A stretch of DNA of 64,000 bases from Colwellia sp. 20A7 (GCF_009832865.1 NZ_CP047130.1:4340001-4404000), one strand, 5' to 3'; positions 37,602 to 49,330 are shown, numbered from the stretch's first letter. Translations and numbers: made by a program. The notes: a model not told the origin generated them from the letters alone.

Positions 37602-38629
37602 TAGAACTCCCAATTTAAAATAACTTTACCTGATTTACCAGAACGCATCACATCAAACCCTTTTTGAAAATCATCAATCGCATAATGATGGGTAATAATA
37701 GGCGATAAGTCTAAACCAGATTGTATAAGACTAGCCATTTTATACCAAGTTTCAAACATTTCACGACCATAAATTCCTTTAATCGTTAAACCTTTAAAAA
37801 TTATTTGGCTCCAATCAATCGCCATGTCTTTACCTGGAATGCCTAGCATGGCAATTTTACCACCATTATTCATATTGTCTAACATACTTGTAAATGCTGA
37901 TGGTACACCTGACATTTCTAATCCAACATCAAAACCTTCTGTCATACCTAAGTCGTTCATCACATCTTTTAAGTTTTCTTTAGATACGTCAACAGCACGT
38001 GTAACGCCCATTTTCTTAGCTAATTCTAAGCGGTATTCATTGATATCGGTAATAACGACGTGACGCGCACCAACATGTTTAGCTACGGCTGCAGCCATAA
38101 TACCAATAGGGCCAGCGCCAGTAATTAACACATCCTCTCCAACTAAATCAAATGATAAAGCGGTGTGCACAGCATTACCGAAAGGGTCAAAAATAGCGGC
38201 TAAATCGTCAGAAATTTCATCTGGCAATTTAAATGCATTATAAGCAGGAATCACTAAATATTCCGCAAAAGAACCAGCACGATTAACACCAACACCTACA
38301 GTATTACGGCATAAGTGAGTCCGCCCGCCACGGCAATTTCTACAATGGCCACAAGTAATATGTCCTTCTCCAGAAACACGATCACCCAACGCAAAACCTT
38401 TTACTTCTTGTCCAATGCCAACGACCTCACCCGCATATTCATGACCAACAACCATAGGTACAGGAATAGTGCCTTGCGCCCACTCATCCCAATTATAAAT
38501 ATGAATGTCGGTACCACAAATAGCGGTTTTTTTAATTTTAATTAACAGATCATTATGACCCATTTCAGGTTTATCTGTATCTGTTAACCAAATACCCTGC
38601 TCTGCTTTCGATTTTGATAATGATTTCAT
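37601..38629 (-). CDS. tdh: L-threonine 3-dehydrogenase
   Basis: This 342-residue cytoplasmic zinc enzyme oxidises threonine to 2-amino-3-oxobutyrate with NAD. Catalytic-zinc and proton-relay residues lie in [19 protein letters not shown] and [13 protein letters not shown]. The structural-zinc cysteines are in [18 protein letters not shown] (about 93-110), and the nucleotide motif is [18 protein letters not shown]. Its product is the substrate of Kbl, encoded 14 bases upstream, so the pair degrades threonine to glycine and acetyl-CoA. Confidence 0.97.
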   Translation of the reverse strand: MKSLSKSKAEQGIWLTDTDKPEMGHNDLLIKIKKTAICGTDIHIYNWDEWAQGTIPVPMVVGHEYAGEVVGIGQEVKGFALGDRVSGEGHITCGHCRNCRGGRTHLCRNTVGVGVNRAGSFAEYLVIPAYNAFKLPDEISDDLAAIFDPFGNAVHTALSFDLVGEDVLITGAGPIGIMAAAVAKHVGARHVVITDINEYRLELAKKMGVTRAVDVSKENLKDVMNDLGMTEGFDVGLEMSGVPSAFTSMLDNMNNGGKIAMLGIPGKDMAIDWSQIIFKGLTIKGIYGREMFETWYKMASLIQSGLDLSPIITHHYAIDDFQKGFDVMRSGKSGKVILNWEF

Positions 38630-38642
38630 AATTTTTATTCTC

Positions 38643-39851
38643 TTAACTGATCACATTCATTTCTTTACCAATACGGATAAAGGCTGAGATAGCTTGATCT
38701 AGCTGCGCGGTAGTGTGCGCTGCTGAAATTTGAGTGCGAATACGTGCCTGGTCTTTTGGCACAACAGGGAAAGAAAAGCCAATAACGTATATTCCTTCCG
38801 CAAGTAATTTATTTGCCATTTCACTAGCAACGGTTGCATCACCTAACATTACCGGGACAATAGCATGATCAGCACCCGCACAAGTATAACCAGCAGTTTC
38901 CATATTACTGCGGAAATATGCCGTATTTTCTTTTAGCGTTTTACGTAATTCCCCGCCTTGTGCTAATAATTGCAAAACCTGTATAGATGCATTAACAATC
39001 GCGGGAGCAAGAGAGTTTGAAAACAAGTAAGGACGCGAACGTTGACGCAACCATTCAATCACTTCTTTTTTCGCTGAAGTATAACCGCCTGATGCACCGC
39101 CCATCGCTTTACCTAACGTACCGGTAATAATATCAACACGCCCCATTACGTCACAATATTCATGACTACCTCGACCATTTTCACCAACAAAGCCAACCGC
39201 ATGTGAATCATCAACCATAACCATAGCATTGTATTTGTCTGCTAAATCACAAATACCCTTAAGGTTAGCGATAACACCATCCATGGAAAAAACACCGTCA
39301 GTAGCAATTAATTTAAAACGTGCGCCAGCCGCATCAGCTTCAATTAAACTTTGCTCTAATGCTGCCATATCGTTATTGGCATAACGAAAACGTTTTGCTT
39401 TACATAAACGCACACCATCAATAATTGAGGCATGATTAAGCGCATCACTAATAATGGCATCTTCTGAACCTAATAATGTTTCAAACAACCCAGCATTAGC
39501 ATCAAAACAAGAAGAATATAAAATAGTGTCTTCCATACCTAAAAATTCGCTAATACCTTGTTCTAGTGTTTTATGAATATCTTGTGTACCACAAATAAAA
39601 CGTACCGAAGCCATACCAAAGCCGTGTTCATCTAATCCTGCTTTTGCAGCAGCAATAAGGGTAGCGTTATTTGCTAAACCTAAATAATTATTAGCACAGA
39701 AATTAATAACTTGTTCACCAGTATTAACCGCTATTTTAGCCTGCTGAGCAGTAATAATAATACGTTCAGCTTTGTACAAACCTTCCGCTTTAACTTGTGT
39801 AATTTGTTCTTGAATATGATTACAAAAAATTGCTGAATTATCTTTAGACAT
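38643..39851 (-). CDS. kbl: 2-amino-3-ketobutyrate CoA ligase (glycine C-acetyltransferase)
   Basis: This 402-residue PLP enzyme of the alpha-oxoamine synthase family splits 2-amino-3-oxobutyrate with CoA to glycine and acetyl-CoA. The PLP Lys lies in [16 protein letters not shown] (near residue 247). Other conserved blocks are [13 protein letters not shown] and [23 protein letters not shown] lies about 8 bases before the ATG. First gene of the kbl-tdh-glpE-glpG unit. Confidence 0.97.
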   Translation of the reverse strand: MSKDNSAIFCNHIQEQITQVKAEGLYKAERIIITAQQAKIAVNTGEQVINFCANNYLGLANNATLIAAAKAGLDEHGFGMASVRFICGTQDIHKTLEQGISEFLGMEDTILYSSCFDANAGLFETLLGSEDAIISDALNHASIIDGVRLCKAKRFRYANNDMAALEQSLIEADAAGARFKLIATDGVFSMDGVIANLKGICDLADKYNAMVMVDDSHAVGFVGENGRGSHEYCDVMGRVDIITGTLGKAMGGASGGYTSAKKEVIEWLRQRSRPYLFSNSLAPAIVNASIQVLQLLAQGGELRKTLKENTAYFRSNMETAGYTCAGADHAIVPVMLGDATVASEMANKLLAEGIYVIGFSFPVVPKDQARIRTQISAAHTTAQLDQAISAFIRIGKEMNVIS

Positions 39852-40145
39852 GCGAAAAATCCTACATTGATGGATAGATTGAGAATCTGTAGATTGTACG
39901 CACTTACGCTAACTTATATAGAGTAGTTCGCTGAACAATATTTTGTAAAAAAGAGGGGCAATGTAAAATTATAATTACGACGTACTGTCAGCTAATGATA
40001 AATTTAACCTATAAATACAAAATAATTTTTTGTTTTTTTAAACTTATGCTCCTCATATTTATAAGCATTTAAGTAAACTTATTTAAGTAAACTTAGGTAT
40101 AATCAAACATAAATTTACTGCCGCTCAATTTATGTAGAACGACTT
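39852..40145. other. Divergent promoter region between kbl and waaA
   Basis: This AT-rich spacer of 294 bases must hold the promoters of both operons. The short motif AAGTAAACTTA occurs twice in overlapping form near 40071-40096. No gene or strong hairpin was found. Confidence 0.5.
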
Positions 40146-41441
40146 ATGTTTGCGTTACTAATTTATCGAATCTTATTATTATTTCTAACGCCTATTATAT
40201 TACTGGCTCTCTTATTTCGATCCTTTAGTAACTCTCAATATCGTCAACGTCTAAGTGAACGTTTAGGCTTCACTTCAAGCGCTATAAAGTTGAAAAAACA
40301 AAATACCAAAGGAATAGTTGTTCATGCGGCAAGCGTTGGAGAAGTAATCGCTATAACCCCATTTGTAGAGCAGTTATTAAAAAAATTTCCATCCTCTCCT
40401 ATTACCGTCACTACTTTCACTCCAACCGGTTCAGCACAAGTAATAAAACAATTTGGTGCTCGTGTGCAACATACTTTTCTACCGCTTGATCTTCTGCCTT
40501 GTACCGCATTGTTTTTAAATCGCTTACAACCCCAATTAATGATTTTTATGGAAACGGAGTTATGGCCTAACTTAATCAGCCAATGTGCCAACAAGAAAAT
40601 AAAACTTTTACTAATTAATGGACGGTTATCTGCCAATTCAATGAAAAGCTACCAAAAAATTAGTGCACTGATAACTCCAACTTTAAATAATTTTGATAAA
40701 ATATTATGCCAAAGTCATGATAACTTAGATAATTTCCTGCAATTAGGTGCAGAGTCTCACCGATGCCAAGTATCTGGCAACCTCAAATTTGATATTAGCC
40801 TTAACGCGACAACTGAAGAAAAAAAAATAATCCTTGCTCAATTACTACCACCAAACAGACCAATTTGGTTAGTAGCAAGCACACACCCAGGTGATGAAGA
40901 AGTAGCATTATCGGCATATAAAGTCATCAAAGAAAAATTTCCTCAATTATTATTGGTGCTTGTACCAAGGCATCCTGAGCGCTTTAGTTCAGTTGCTAAA
41001 CTTTGCATTAATCAAGGTTATTCACTCGCTAAACGCAGTGAAAGTGAACAAGTAACATCTCATAATATTTGGCTACTCGATACCTTAGGGGAATTAATGG
41101 CTGCTTATGCTCTTGCAGATATTGTTACTATGGGTGGCAGTTTCAGCAATATTGGTGGACATAACCCATTAGAGCCAGCCTTATTCAAAAAACCCATTAT
41201 TGTTGGTAATGACATGAAAAATTTCACCGAGATTTTACTGCAATTACAAAAAAATAATGGAATTATACAATTACCGATTATAGAAAGTGAAAATCAACAA
41301 GCGTTAGCTCAAGCCGTCATGCACCTACTTAATGATACACAAGCAGCTCAACTACTCGGCTCTCATGCACATAAGGTTGTACTTAATAACCAAGGGGCAA
41401 GTGCACGAACATTAGCTCAAGTGCAGGAATTAGTAATATGA
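40146..41441 (+). CDS. waaA: 3-deoxy-D-manno-octulosonic acid transferase WaaA
   Basis: The 431-residue enzyme adds Kdo to lipid A at the inner face of the inner membrane, using CMP-Kdo. It has an N-terminal membrane anchor (about 3-22). The Kdo-transferase signatures are HAASVGEVIAITPF (about 60-73), FMETELWPNLI, VSGNLKFDI and the late GGSFSNIGGHNPLEPA. Length is normal for the GT30 family. It overlaps the kdkA start by 4 bases. Confidence 0.96.
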   Translation: MFALLIYRILLLFLTPIILLALLFRSFSNSQYRQRLSERLGFTSSAIKLKKQNTKGIVVHAASVGEVIAITPFVEQLLKKFPSSPITVTTFTPTGSAQVIKQFGARVQHTFLPLDLLPCTALFLNRLQPQLMIFMETELWPNLISQCANKKIKLLLINGRLSANSMKSYQKISALITPTLNNFDKILCQSHDNLDNFLQLGAESHRCQVSGNLKFDISLNATTEEKKIILAQLLPPNRPIWLVASTHPGDEEVALSAYKVIKEKFPQLLLVLVPRHPERFSSVAKLCINQGYSLAKRSESEQVTSHNIWLLDTLGELMAAYALADIVTMGGSFSNIGGHNPLEPALFKKPIIVGNDMKNFTEILLQLQKNNGIIQLPIIESENQQALAQAVMHLLNDTQAAQLLGSHAHKVVLNNQGASARTLAQVQELVI

Positions 41442-42181
41442 GTCACATTATGCAATTAGAAACGTTTAAAGACGGAAATACATGCTGCCTTTTTAATAGA
41501 AATGAAATTGAAGATTTCACTCCAGAGATGCTTTCAGTAAAATATTGGCAAAAAAATAATGCCATCACCGGATCTGCACAAGGTCGAGGCACAACCTGGT
41601 TTCTTCAATATAAACAAAAAAACAACACACAACCAAAAGACTGGGTTTTGCGTCATTATTACCGTGGTGGCTTAATAGGCAAAATAGTTAATGATAGTTA
41701 CTTTTTCACTTCTCTAAAACATACCCGTGCGGATCGAGAGTTTTCTTTATTAGCTCATATGCAAACGTTAACATTGCCTGCACCAAAGCCTATCGCTTAT
41801 CGGGTAATACGCCATGGTTTACTTTATCGCGCAGATTTACTGAGTAGTCGTATTGAAAACGCACAAGATTTGGTTGCAATTCTAACCAAAAAATCAATAA
41901 ATGATGATTTATGGTTTAGCATTGGGGAAACAATTCGTCGTTTCCATTCACAGGGTATTTATCACCATGACTTAAATGCCCATAACATTCTCATTGATGA
42001 TAAGAATAAAGTTTGGTTAATCGATTTTGACCAAGGTGAGCTAAGAGCAGTTAACTCAAGCTGGCAACAGAATAATATGCAGCGGTTACTGCGTTCTTTT
42101 CATAAAGAACAAAATAAATCACCTAATTTTAACTGGCACGAAAATCATTGGGATGCCTTATTATCTGGTTATAATCGATAA
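41438..42181 (+). CDS. kdkA: 3-deoxy-D-manno-octulosonic acid kinase KdkA
   Basis: The 247-residue cytoplasmic kinase phosphorylates Kdo on lipid A at the 4-OH. It has the lipopolysaccharide-kinase fold with HDLNAHNILIDD (catalytic loop) and WLIDFDQGELR (metal-binding DFD), plus RHYYRGGLIGK at the ATP-binding side. It is coupled to waaA by a 4-base overlap, as expected for successive lipid A steps. Single-Kdo lipid A organisms such as Haemophilus and Vibrio use this enzyme. Its last 13 bases overlap the end of the convergent HDOD gene. Confidence 0.92.
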   Translation: MSHIMQLETFKDGNTCCLFNRNEIEDFTPEMLSVKYWQKNNAITGSAQGRGTTWFLQYKQKNNTQPKDWVLRHYYRGGLIGKIVNDSYFFTSLKHTRADREFSLLAHMQTLTLPAPKPIAYRVIRHGLLYRADLLSSRIENAQDLVAILTKKSINDDLWFSIGETIRRFHSQGIYHHDLNAHNILIDDKNKVWLIDFDQGELRAVNSSWQQNNMQRLLRSFHKEQNKSPNFNWHENHWDALLSGYNR

Positions 42182-43326
42182 GTTTGTTCTATCACTTTAT
42201 TGATTTTCTTTCTAAAATTAATATCTGTAATCAAGGTGTTAATCTTATCAAGTCCAGCCGATTTGATGATATCTTGAGTATAATAAAACTCTACCTTACC
42301 CATAGCTTCAAAGCTTAATTCTTTTGATTCTGACATATTTCGTAGTCCGTCAAAGGCGACTACGTCAGCTAAGCGACAAGCAATATAACACACAAAAACC
42401 TGCCGCAATTCTTCACTGGTGATAGCTGTATCACCGGTAATATCGGTTAAAGGTAATAGGCTATGCTCTATGCCTTTTTCAATAGATTGAGGTAGTTTCC
42501 ATTGTTGAGCTAAACGTTTCCCTAATACAGCGCTATTAACACCAATAATATTCTGAAAAGCTTTAGTGCGCTCAAATAAACCATACCCCTCTAAATAAAC
42601 ATCGGCAATCGAAGGACGATAAGATAAAATTGCAAGATCACCTAAATAAGAGAGTAAACAATGTGTTGATAACTCGGCAGAATTCTCTTCATTCATTTCT
42701 TTAGCTAAAATCAAACCAAAAGCACTAGCCAAATAGCTTGCAGTCCATAACTTTTTATACGCTGCATTCTGGGCTTTATCGGTTAAGTGTAGGTCTTTCT
42801 GCACAGCAAGTTGTGTCGCTATATTTTTAACCTGAGTAATACCTAAAAAAATAATAGCATGATGAATATTAGTAATGGGTTGGCGCAAAGAAAATAATGG
42901 TGAATTAACTGCGTTCAAAATTTTGACCGTCATTTCGGCATCAGTTTTTATCAAGTCAAATAGTTCATTTGGCTCAAATCCACCTTGTATTAATGGTAAT
43001 AATAACGGATGAGGTTTCCTAAATGATTCAGTAATACTTTGAACAGTTTTCTGCTGCTTGGCATCAAGGTTGTCTGAAAGAAGTAGCGTAAACTCTAAAA
43101 AATCGCCAGGTAGTTCAAACTCACACCTTGCTGCAATATCACTATTGATAGCCTCTGTAATATGATCTTGATTATCTTGCTCAGAAATAAGCGAACGTTT
43201 ACGGTTAGAATTTTTTTTAGCTGCACCCCCTCTACTTTTGGGAGTGCTTCGAGTATTGTTTAAACGCCAAATAAAATAAGATAATATCCCTAAGATACTA
43301 ATTGAAATCACAGTTTCCAGAGACAT
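42169..43326 (-). CDS. HDOD-domain protein, membrane anchored
   Basis: The 385-residue protein has one N-terminal membrane helix (about 6-20) and a basic linker rich in Ser/Lys. An HDOD domain (about 95-310) carries the TDAEMTVKILNAVNSPLF and TNIHHAIIFLGITQVKNIAT hallmarks. HDOD domains are HD-like but usually lack the catalytic residues, and they often act as signalling adaptors near c-di-GMP or histidine kinase systems. It ends inside kdkA (13-base convergent overlap). The TetR gene lies 49 bases upstream on the same strand. Role unknown. Confidence 0.85.
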   Translation of the reverse strand: MSLETVISISILGILSYFIWRLNNTRSTPKSRGGAAKKNSNRKRSLISEQDNQDHITEAINSDIAARCEFELPGDFLEFTLLLSDNLDAKQQKTVQSITESFRKPHPLLLPLIQGGFEPNELFDLIKTDAEMTVKILNAVNSPLFSLRQPITNIHHAIIFLGITQVKNIATQLAVQKDLHLTDKAQNAAYKKLWTASYLASAFGLILAKEMNEENSAELSTHCLLSYLGDLAILSYRPSIADVYLEGYGLFERTKAFQNIIGVNSAVLGKRLAQQWKLPQSIEKGIEHSLLPLTDITGDTAITSEELRQVFVCYIACRLADVVAFDGLRNMSESKELSFEAMGKVEFYYTQDIIKSAGLDKINTLITDINFRKKINKVIEQTYRL

Positions 43327-43375
43327 TGGAATATCCTATTCTAATAGTCAGCATAATAAATCTAACGAGCTATAT

Positions 43376-44032
43376 TTATAATGCAACCAAGGCATCTTTG
43401 CAACGCTGTTGATACATATCTCTTGCTTTTATTAGTTCGGGCATTGCTGCCTCAGTGGTATATGGCTTTAAGATAACTAATATTTTCAACACACCTTGAT
43501 AAAATACCGAGTCATTAATTTCATTAACCATATTTTGTGTTTGATAAAAGCTTAACCAAAATGTATTAATGATACGTAAAATACTCACAATGTCAGTTAA
43601 GTCTTCATCATTAAAGTCAACAATGCCTGCATCTTTTAAAGAAACCAATAATTGACTTACACGCTCAGCTATTGAATGTTGAACCTCAACATATTTCTCT
43701 CGTAAACTTGGGTTTTTATCTAGCAATACAGGTAAGTTACTATAGAAGAACCTAAATTTCATCATCATTTGAAATACCGCATCCATATAAAGAATAATGG
43801 CATCAAGAGGCCTAACCTCATTACTCACTTTTGGAATAGTATCAAGCAGTAAGTTACTCGCATATTCTTCATAAATAGACAAAATAATGTCTTCTTTATT
43901 CCGAAAATGATAATACAAATTACCAGGGCTAATACTTAAATGTGCTGCAATATGATTTGTGGTGACATTTCGCTCTCCGTGCTTATTAAATAATATAATG
44001 CTTGCCTGAATTATCTTATCGCGGGTTTTCAT
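43376..44032 (-). CDS. TetR-family transcriptional regulator
   Basis: The 218-residue regulator has an N-terminal helix-turn-helix, HLSISPGNLYYHFRNKEDII at about 29-48, and a C-terminal domain of the PF13972 type (MMKFRFFYSNLPVLLDKNP). It is upstream of the HDOD gene on the same strand and may be co-transcribed with it. A long-spaced inverted repeat lies in its promoter region. Ligand and targets unknown. Confidence 0.85.
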   Translation of the reverse strand: MKTRDKIIQASIILFNKHGERNVTTNHIAAHLSISPGNLYYHFRNKEDIILSIYEEYASNLLLDTIPKVSNEVRPLDAIILYMDAVFQMMMKFRFFYSNLPVLLDKNPSLREKYVEVQHSIAERVSQLLVSLKDAGIVDFNDEDLTDIVSILRIINTFWLSFYQTQNMVNEINDSVFYQGVLKILVILKPYTTEAAMPELIKARDMYQQRCKDALVAL

Positions 44033-44988
<956 letters not shown>

Positions 44989-45071
44989 TGACATAGCGTA
45001 CTTAGATAAAAGATATAACCTTCACAAATCGAGGTTTTTATCGATATTATTTATCATAGAAAATTGGTTTA

Positions 45072-45881
45072 CTAACAACCTTGTTTGGCAATAAAAGCTA
45101 ATGAGTGTTGATTAAAGCTATCGGGCTGCTCCACATTACAAACATGGCCACATTGCTGGATAGTATGTAGCAAACTGTTTTTATGACGCTTTACCATCTC
45201 TTTGACAGGTCCTAAAAACATATGGTCTTCCTTCCCCATAATATAAAGAATAGGAATATCGATCTCTTTTTCTTTAAAGTAACGCATCAAAGGATTTACA
45301 TCCATAGCTAGCTTAAACCATCGAATAAACTCTTTTTGACACAATCGCTTAGCTTCGCGCACAAATAAGAGGCGAGATTCTTTATGACGTTTTTTTGGCA
45401 TCATAATAAACGCAAACAAACGATACAACCACATATACGGCAAACAATGCTTAAAGATGTTTCCTAAGTAAACTAATGTATTACTACGGGTATTAAAGCG
45501 AGTAATAGCCCCCCCTAACACCATACTTGAGACATATTCAGGTGCGATTTCTGCAATATTACGAATAATAATTGTACCTAATGAAATACCAACAAAATGT
45601 GCACAAGGGATATTGTTATGATCTAATACATCAATAATATCTTCAGATACTTTATTAAAAGAGTAATTACTATCGACAAAAGCTTGTACTAAATGACTAG
45701 ATTTTCCATGACCACGAAGATCAAGTAGAAGAACGTTATAATCTTTCTGATAAGCTCTGAGCTGACGAAACCAAATTGCCGAACTTCCGCCGGCACCATG
45801 GACAAAAACAACCCATGTTTTACTGGTTTTATGTGGAATAATACGATGAAAAAGAATTGATTTACTCATTATTACAATCAC
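45072..45881 (-). CDS. Alpha/beta-fold hydrolase
   Basis: The 269-residue hydrolase has the oxyanion region VHGAGGSSAIWFRQ, the nucleophile elbow VGISLGTII (Ser near residue 97), an acid in MGKEDHMF and the catalytic His in QCGHVCNVEQP. These mark the alpha/beta-hydrolase fold of the esterase or lipase kind. The GTG at 45881 has AAGG four bases upstream; an ATG four codons later (45869) is the alternative. It is a single gene, convergent with coaD. Substrate unknown. Confidence 0.8.
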   Translation of the reverse strand: MIVIMSKSILFHRIIPHKTSKTWVVFVHGAGGSSAIWFRQLRAYQKDYNVLLLDLRGHGKSSHLVQAFVDSNYSFNKVSEDIIDVLDHNNIPCAHFVGISLGTIIIRNIAEIAPEYVSSMVLGGAITRFNTRSNTLVYLGNIFKHCLPYMWLYRLFAFIMMPKKRHKESRLLFVREAKRLCQKEFIRWFKLAMDVNPLMRYFKEKEIDIPILYIMGKEDHMFLGPVKEMVKRHKNSLLHTIQQCGHVCNVEQPDSFNQHSLAFIAKQGC

Positions 45882-46070
45882 ATACCTTATTGATGACGCG
45901 CTTAATTGTCGTCAGTGTATAACCAAGTTTAAAAGAATCTCTTAATAAGTCCTATTTTTAAAAATATTAAGATAAACAAACTATTGTAAACTTGGCTATG
46001 CCAAAAATGATAGACCATTGGCTGCTCAAAACTAAGTCATCAAGCAGCAAAGCGTACTAACTGCTTAAGT

Positions 46071-46886
46071 CTAATCGTGCTGACAATTAGGGCAATATAC
46101 CGAACTTCTATTTGACTGCCTAACTTCTAACAACGTTTCTTCACAAGTTAAGCAATCTTGCCCTGCTCGACCGTAAACAAATAATGATTGAGCAAAATAT
46201 CCAGGACGGCCATCGGCTTGAGTAAAGTCTTTAAGCGTGGTTCCACCTTGCTCAATAGCCGCAGCAAGCACTTGCTTTATAATATCAGTTAACCGATTAA
46301 AACGTTTATTACTAATACTTCCTGCTAGCGCTGTAGGTAAAATACCGGATAAAAACAACGCTTCATTAGCATAAATATTACCTACCCCGACGACAATATG
46401 ATTATTCATTAAAAAGGTTTTAATTGGTACCTTTCTGTTTTTAGCTTTATTAAACAAATAATCGTGACCAAAATCATCAGTCAGTGGCTCTGGACCTAGC
46501 TTGCTTAATAACCCCTGAGAATCATGATGATCATCAAACCATAGAACTGCGCCAAATCGTCTAGGGTCATTTAAACGTAATACAACACCATTCACAAATA
46601 CCAGTTCAAAGTGATCGTGCTTAGCGACAGGTACATCTTTATCAATAACACGAAGCGTGCCAGACATTCCTAAATGTAAAAGTAGACTTCCCGTATCAAA
46701 ACGCAGTAATAAATACTTAGCGCGTCGGTCAACACTTTTAACACTTTGCCCCATGAGTTTGTGCAAATCATCAGGAATAGGCCAACGTAGTTTCGCATTA
46801 CGTACAATTACCTTAGACACTTCATTATTTATAACGTGAGGGCTTATTCCTAAGCGACACACTTCTACTTCGGGTAATTCAGGCAT
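46071..46886 (-). CDS. mutM: Formamidopyrimidine-DNA glycosylase MutM
   Basis: The 271-residue base-excision repair enzyme removes 8-oxoguanine and formamidopyrimidines. After Met removal the N-terminus is PELPEVE, with catalytic Pro1 and Glu2. The helix-two-turn-helix region VGVGNIYANEALFLSGI is present. The C-terminal zinc finger has C-x2-C ... C-x2-C (CLTCEE and YCPNCQ). Length is standard. The gene lies 25 bases downstream of an unknown membrane-anchored gene. Confidence 0.97.
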   Translation of the reverse strand: MPELPEVEVCRLGISPHVINNEVSKVIVRNAKLRWPIPDDLHKLMGQSVKSVDRRAKYLLLRFDTGSLLLHLGMSGTLRVIDKDVPVAKHDHFELVFVNGVVLRLNDPRRFGAVLWFDDHHDSQGLLSKLGPEPLTDDFGHDYLFNKAKNRKVPIKTFLMNNHIVVGVGNIYANEALFLSGILPTALAGSISNKRFNRLTDIIKQVLAAAIEQGGTTLKDFTQADGRPGYFAQSLFVYGRAGQDCLTCEETLLEVRQSNRSSVYCPNCQHD

Positions 46887-46911
46887 ATATTCTCATGGTA
46901 CTTAGGTTATC

Positions 46912-47400
46912 TCACAATAGAGGTATAAGTTGATGCTTCATGGTGGCAGGTAACGCTAACCATATTTTATTCTGTTGATTATACACTAACAGCTGATCTG
47001 CTAAAGTGTATAACGTGAATAACTGTTCCTTTTCAATCCCTGCTATACCAATGCTGACCTCAACACTTTCCTGCCCCTCAATAATAATCTCTGCAGCTTG
47101 AACTAAACCGCTACCCTGCTGCCACGCAAGCATCATTTGATCAATTTGTTGATTAGTTAAATCAACTAAAACACCTTGGTTAGTCGTCTTCCAAGCCCTA
47201 GCAATACGATCAAATACGATAGATGTGTTATTGGGAAAAGCCATAGAAAGTGTTAATACCACACTATGCTCAGGTAATATTAATTCATCATTAGTATCTG
47301 GCTCAGGAAATAGTCGATTATTAGAGATATTAATGATTAAAATAATAATCATTACTGAAAATATAATGACATTATTCCATGCTGTTTTAGAAAGTTTCAT
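46912..47400 (-). CDS. Membrane-anchored protein of unknown function
   Basis: I do not recognise this 162-residue protein. One hydrophobic helix (about 9-26, IIFSVMIIILIINI) anchors a C-terminal domain of about 130 residues with alternating beta and helix, probably periplasmic. Its position just upstream of mutM on the same strand suggests co-transcription. No cysteines or catalytic motif stand out. Confidence 0.6.
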   Translation of the reverse strand: MKLSKTAWNNVIIFSVMIIILIINISNNRLFPEPDTNDELILPEHSVVLTLSMAFPNNTSIVFDRIARAWKTTNQGVLVDLTNQQIDQMMLAWQQGSGLVQAAEIIIEGQESVEVSIGIAGIEKEQLFTLYTLADQLLVYNQQNKIWLALPATMKHQLIPLL

Positions 47401-47551
47401 TATTCATGCATTGGTAAAATGAAGATGGTTTACATCATACTGAAATAATCGACATAAAAGAACATCAAGATAATTTTTTATAGCCGAAGGGGAATTAAGC
47501 GGATGAAAGTTTCGACCAAGCAAAGGTCATTATTCCTTAAATAACGCGCAT

Positions 47552-47580
47552 AAAAAAACCCAGTAAAACTGGGTTTTTTA
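47552..47580. terminator. Bidirectional terminator after rpmG
   Basis: ACCCAGT (47558-47564) and ACTGGGT (47568-47574) form the stem with a 3-base loop, extended by an A-run on the left and a T-run on the right. It ends the rpmB-rpmG unit on the minus strand. Confidence 0.92.
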
Positions 47581-47601
47581 TTTAAACAAAGTAAAAATTA
47601 A

Positions 47602-47757
47602 TTACTTAATTTTAGCTTCTTTATACATTACGTGCTTACGAGCTTTTGGATCAAATTTTTTGATTTCCATTTTCTCTGGCATAGTCTTTTTATTCTTATC
47701 AGTAGTATAAAAATGACCTGTACCGGCACTAGAAACTAAACGAATTTTATCACGCAT
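47602..47757 (-). CDS. rpmG: 50S ribosomal protein L33
   Basis: This 51-residue ribosomal protein reads from [19 protein letters not shown] to [14 protein letters not shown], with the L33 pattern [14 protein letters not shown] and [11 protein letters not shown]. It lacks the paired cysteines, so it is the zinc-free form. GGAG lies about 8 bases upstream of the ATG. It follows rpmB by 21 bases in the usual rpmB-rpmG operon. Confidence 0.96.
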   Translation of the reverse strand: MRDKIRLVSSAGTGHFYTTDKNKKTMPEKMEIKKFDPKARKHVMYKEAKIK

Positions 47758-47778
47758 AATATTCTCCTAGAAAAGTTT

Positions 47779-48015
47779 TTAAACTTTTTCGCCACGGGCA
47801 CGGATATCAGTTAATACTGCATCAATACCTTTCTTATCGATAATACGCATTCCTTTCGGAGTTAAACGTAATTTAACGAAACGATTTTCACTCTCTACCC
47901 AAAAACGGTGAGATTGAAGGTTTGGTAAAAAACGACGACGAGTCGCGTTTCTTGCGTGAGAACGGTTGTTCCCTACGACTGGTTTCTTGCCTGTTACTTG
48001 GCAAACTTTAGACAT
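47779..48015 (-). CDS. rpmB: 50S ribosomal protein L28
   Basis: The 78-residue ribosomal protein opens [20 protein letters not shown] and contains [17 protein letters not shown] and [18 protein letters not shown] start it at the ATG ending at 48015, which gives the standard length; the longer open frame to 48096 adds non-conserved residues. A GGAG-like element lies upstream. First gene of rpmB-rpmG. Confidence 0.96.
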   Translation of the reverse strand: MSKVCQVTGKKPVVGNNRSHARNATRRRFLPNLQSHRFWVESENRFVKLRLTPKGMRIIDKKGIDAVLTDIRARGEKV

Positions 48016-48506
48016 TTGAGTCACTCCAAAATTAATTTCAGCTCGAGCTATATTTTCCCCAAGACCGTCGCCTCGGGATCCTGAAAAAGGTGGCATATTA
48101 TAGAGAAACTGAATAATTAATACTAGTACTAAAAATAAAAAGCTCTAAAAAAGACCGATTTACATTTTTAATTCTTATTAATCAATAGACTATAATACAA
48201 ACAATAATTAAAAAACACTCGATTTTTGTGTATATGTATCATTAAAACTATTTTTAATGATAATTTTAGTAAAATAAATCATGTTAATTAGCATCTCATT
48301 CAAATTTTTTGAATGTAAGTATTCTATTTTTGCTTAATAATCCATCAGCAATAAATGACACTTTAATTTACTCTACTATTATTTTTAAAGTCAGTTAACT
48401 GCTATAAACGTTATCCAACTTCACCGGTATCGTAAATATTACGCTGAAAAATTACGTTGTGGAACTGTTTATCAAAATAAATAATGTTACCGACAGCTTA
48501 ATAAGG
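48016..48506. other. Intergenic region between rpmB and radC
   Basis: These 491 bases are AT-rich. The rpmB leader and promoter occupy its start. A hairpin lies at 48297-48315 (CATTCAAA/TTTGAATG, 3-base loop). I found no small gene. It is unusually long for such a compact neighbourhood. Confidence 0.5.
48097..48102 (-). promoter_or_regulatory. Probable -10 element of the rpmB promoter
   Basis: Read on the minus strand this is a perfect TATAAT, about 80 bases before the rpmB start, with AT-rich sequence upstream that could act as an UP element. No clear -35 hexamer was seen. Confidence 0.5.
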
Positions 48507-49229
48507 CTACATTATTTCACCGTGCTCTGCGAATGAATAGCATTGATTCCCAGCAATAATCATATGATCTAACACTTTCACATCAATCAGTTGCAGTGCT
48601 TGCTCGAGCTTTTGTGTTATTTGCTTATCTGCGACACTTGCTTCAGCAATACCGGAAGGATGATTGTGACATAAAATAACAGCTGCTGCCTGATGGGCTA
48701 ATGCTTGTTCCACGACAACTCTAGGATAGACCGCCGCTGCATTAATGGTACCGAGAAAGAGTCGTTCAAATTTCAATACTTGATGTTGATTATCCAGAAA
48801 GAGTACCGCAAATACTTCTCTTGTTTCATTCCTCAGTTCACTTGCTAGGTAATCTTTCGTTACTTGTGAAGAACTTAGAGCACTACCTTGTTGTACCAAT
48901 TTTTCTGCTAAATATCGTTTCGACATTTCTAAACACGCTTGAAGTTGTACATATTTAGCATTGCCTAAACCATGGTGGTGGCAAAATTCTTTTTTATTTG
49001 CACGAAAAACATTCGCTAAACTACCAAAATTAGCTAAAAGGTTTCTCGATAAATCAACAACATTGCACCCTTTAACGCCTGTTCTTAAAAAGATAGCGAG
49101 CAATTCTGCATCACTTAAACTCGCCGCACCAAGTGCCAATAGTTTTTCTCTTGGTCGTTCGGCACTTGGCCAATTTTTTAAGGTTCGATCGTTTGGTTCA
49201 TAGGATGTTACTTTGTCTGATTTACACAT
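48507..49229 (-). CDS. radC: RadC-family JAMM/MPN protein
   Basis: The 240-residue protein has a helix-hairpin-helix-like N-terminal half ([20 protein letters not shown]) and a C-terminal MPN+ metalloprotease-like domain with [18 protein letters not shown], the JAMM zinc motif. Despite the name, a role in recombination repair is not supported for E. coli RadC. AAGGAA lies upstream of the ATG. It is divergent from coaBC, an arrangement conserved in many Gammaproteobacteria. Confidence 0.93.
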   Translation of the reverse strand: MCKSDKVTSYEPNDRTLKNWPSAERPREKLLALGAASLSDAELLAIFLRTGVKGCNVVDLSRNLLANFGSLANVFRANKKEFCHHHGLGNAKYVQLQACLEMSKRYLAEKLVQQGSALSSSQVTKDYLASELRNETREVFAVLFLDNQHQVLKFERLFLGTINAAAVYPRVVVEQALAHQAAAVILCHNHPSGIAEASVADKQITQKLEQALQLIDVKVLDHMIIAGNQCYSFAEHGEIM

Positions 49230-49330
49230 AGTCGGCTTCCTTGCTGTTTTGTTAATGATTATTTTTCAAATAGTACGAATAAATGCTATCGTATTAATAA
49301 TATTATTTATCAGTTTAAGATTAGCAGATT

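Noticed and set aside
48016-48096. N-terminal extension of L28 into the leader
   Set aside because: The additional 27 residues are not part of the L28 family, and the ATG at 48015 gives the standard length.
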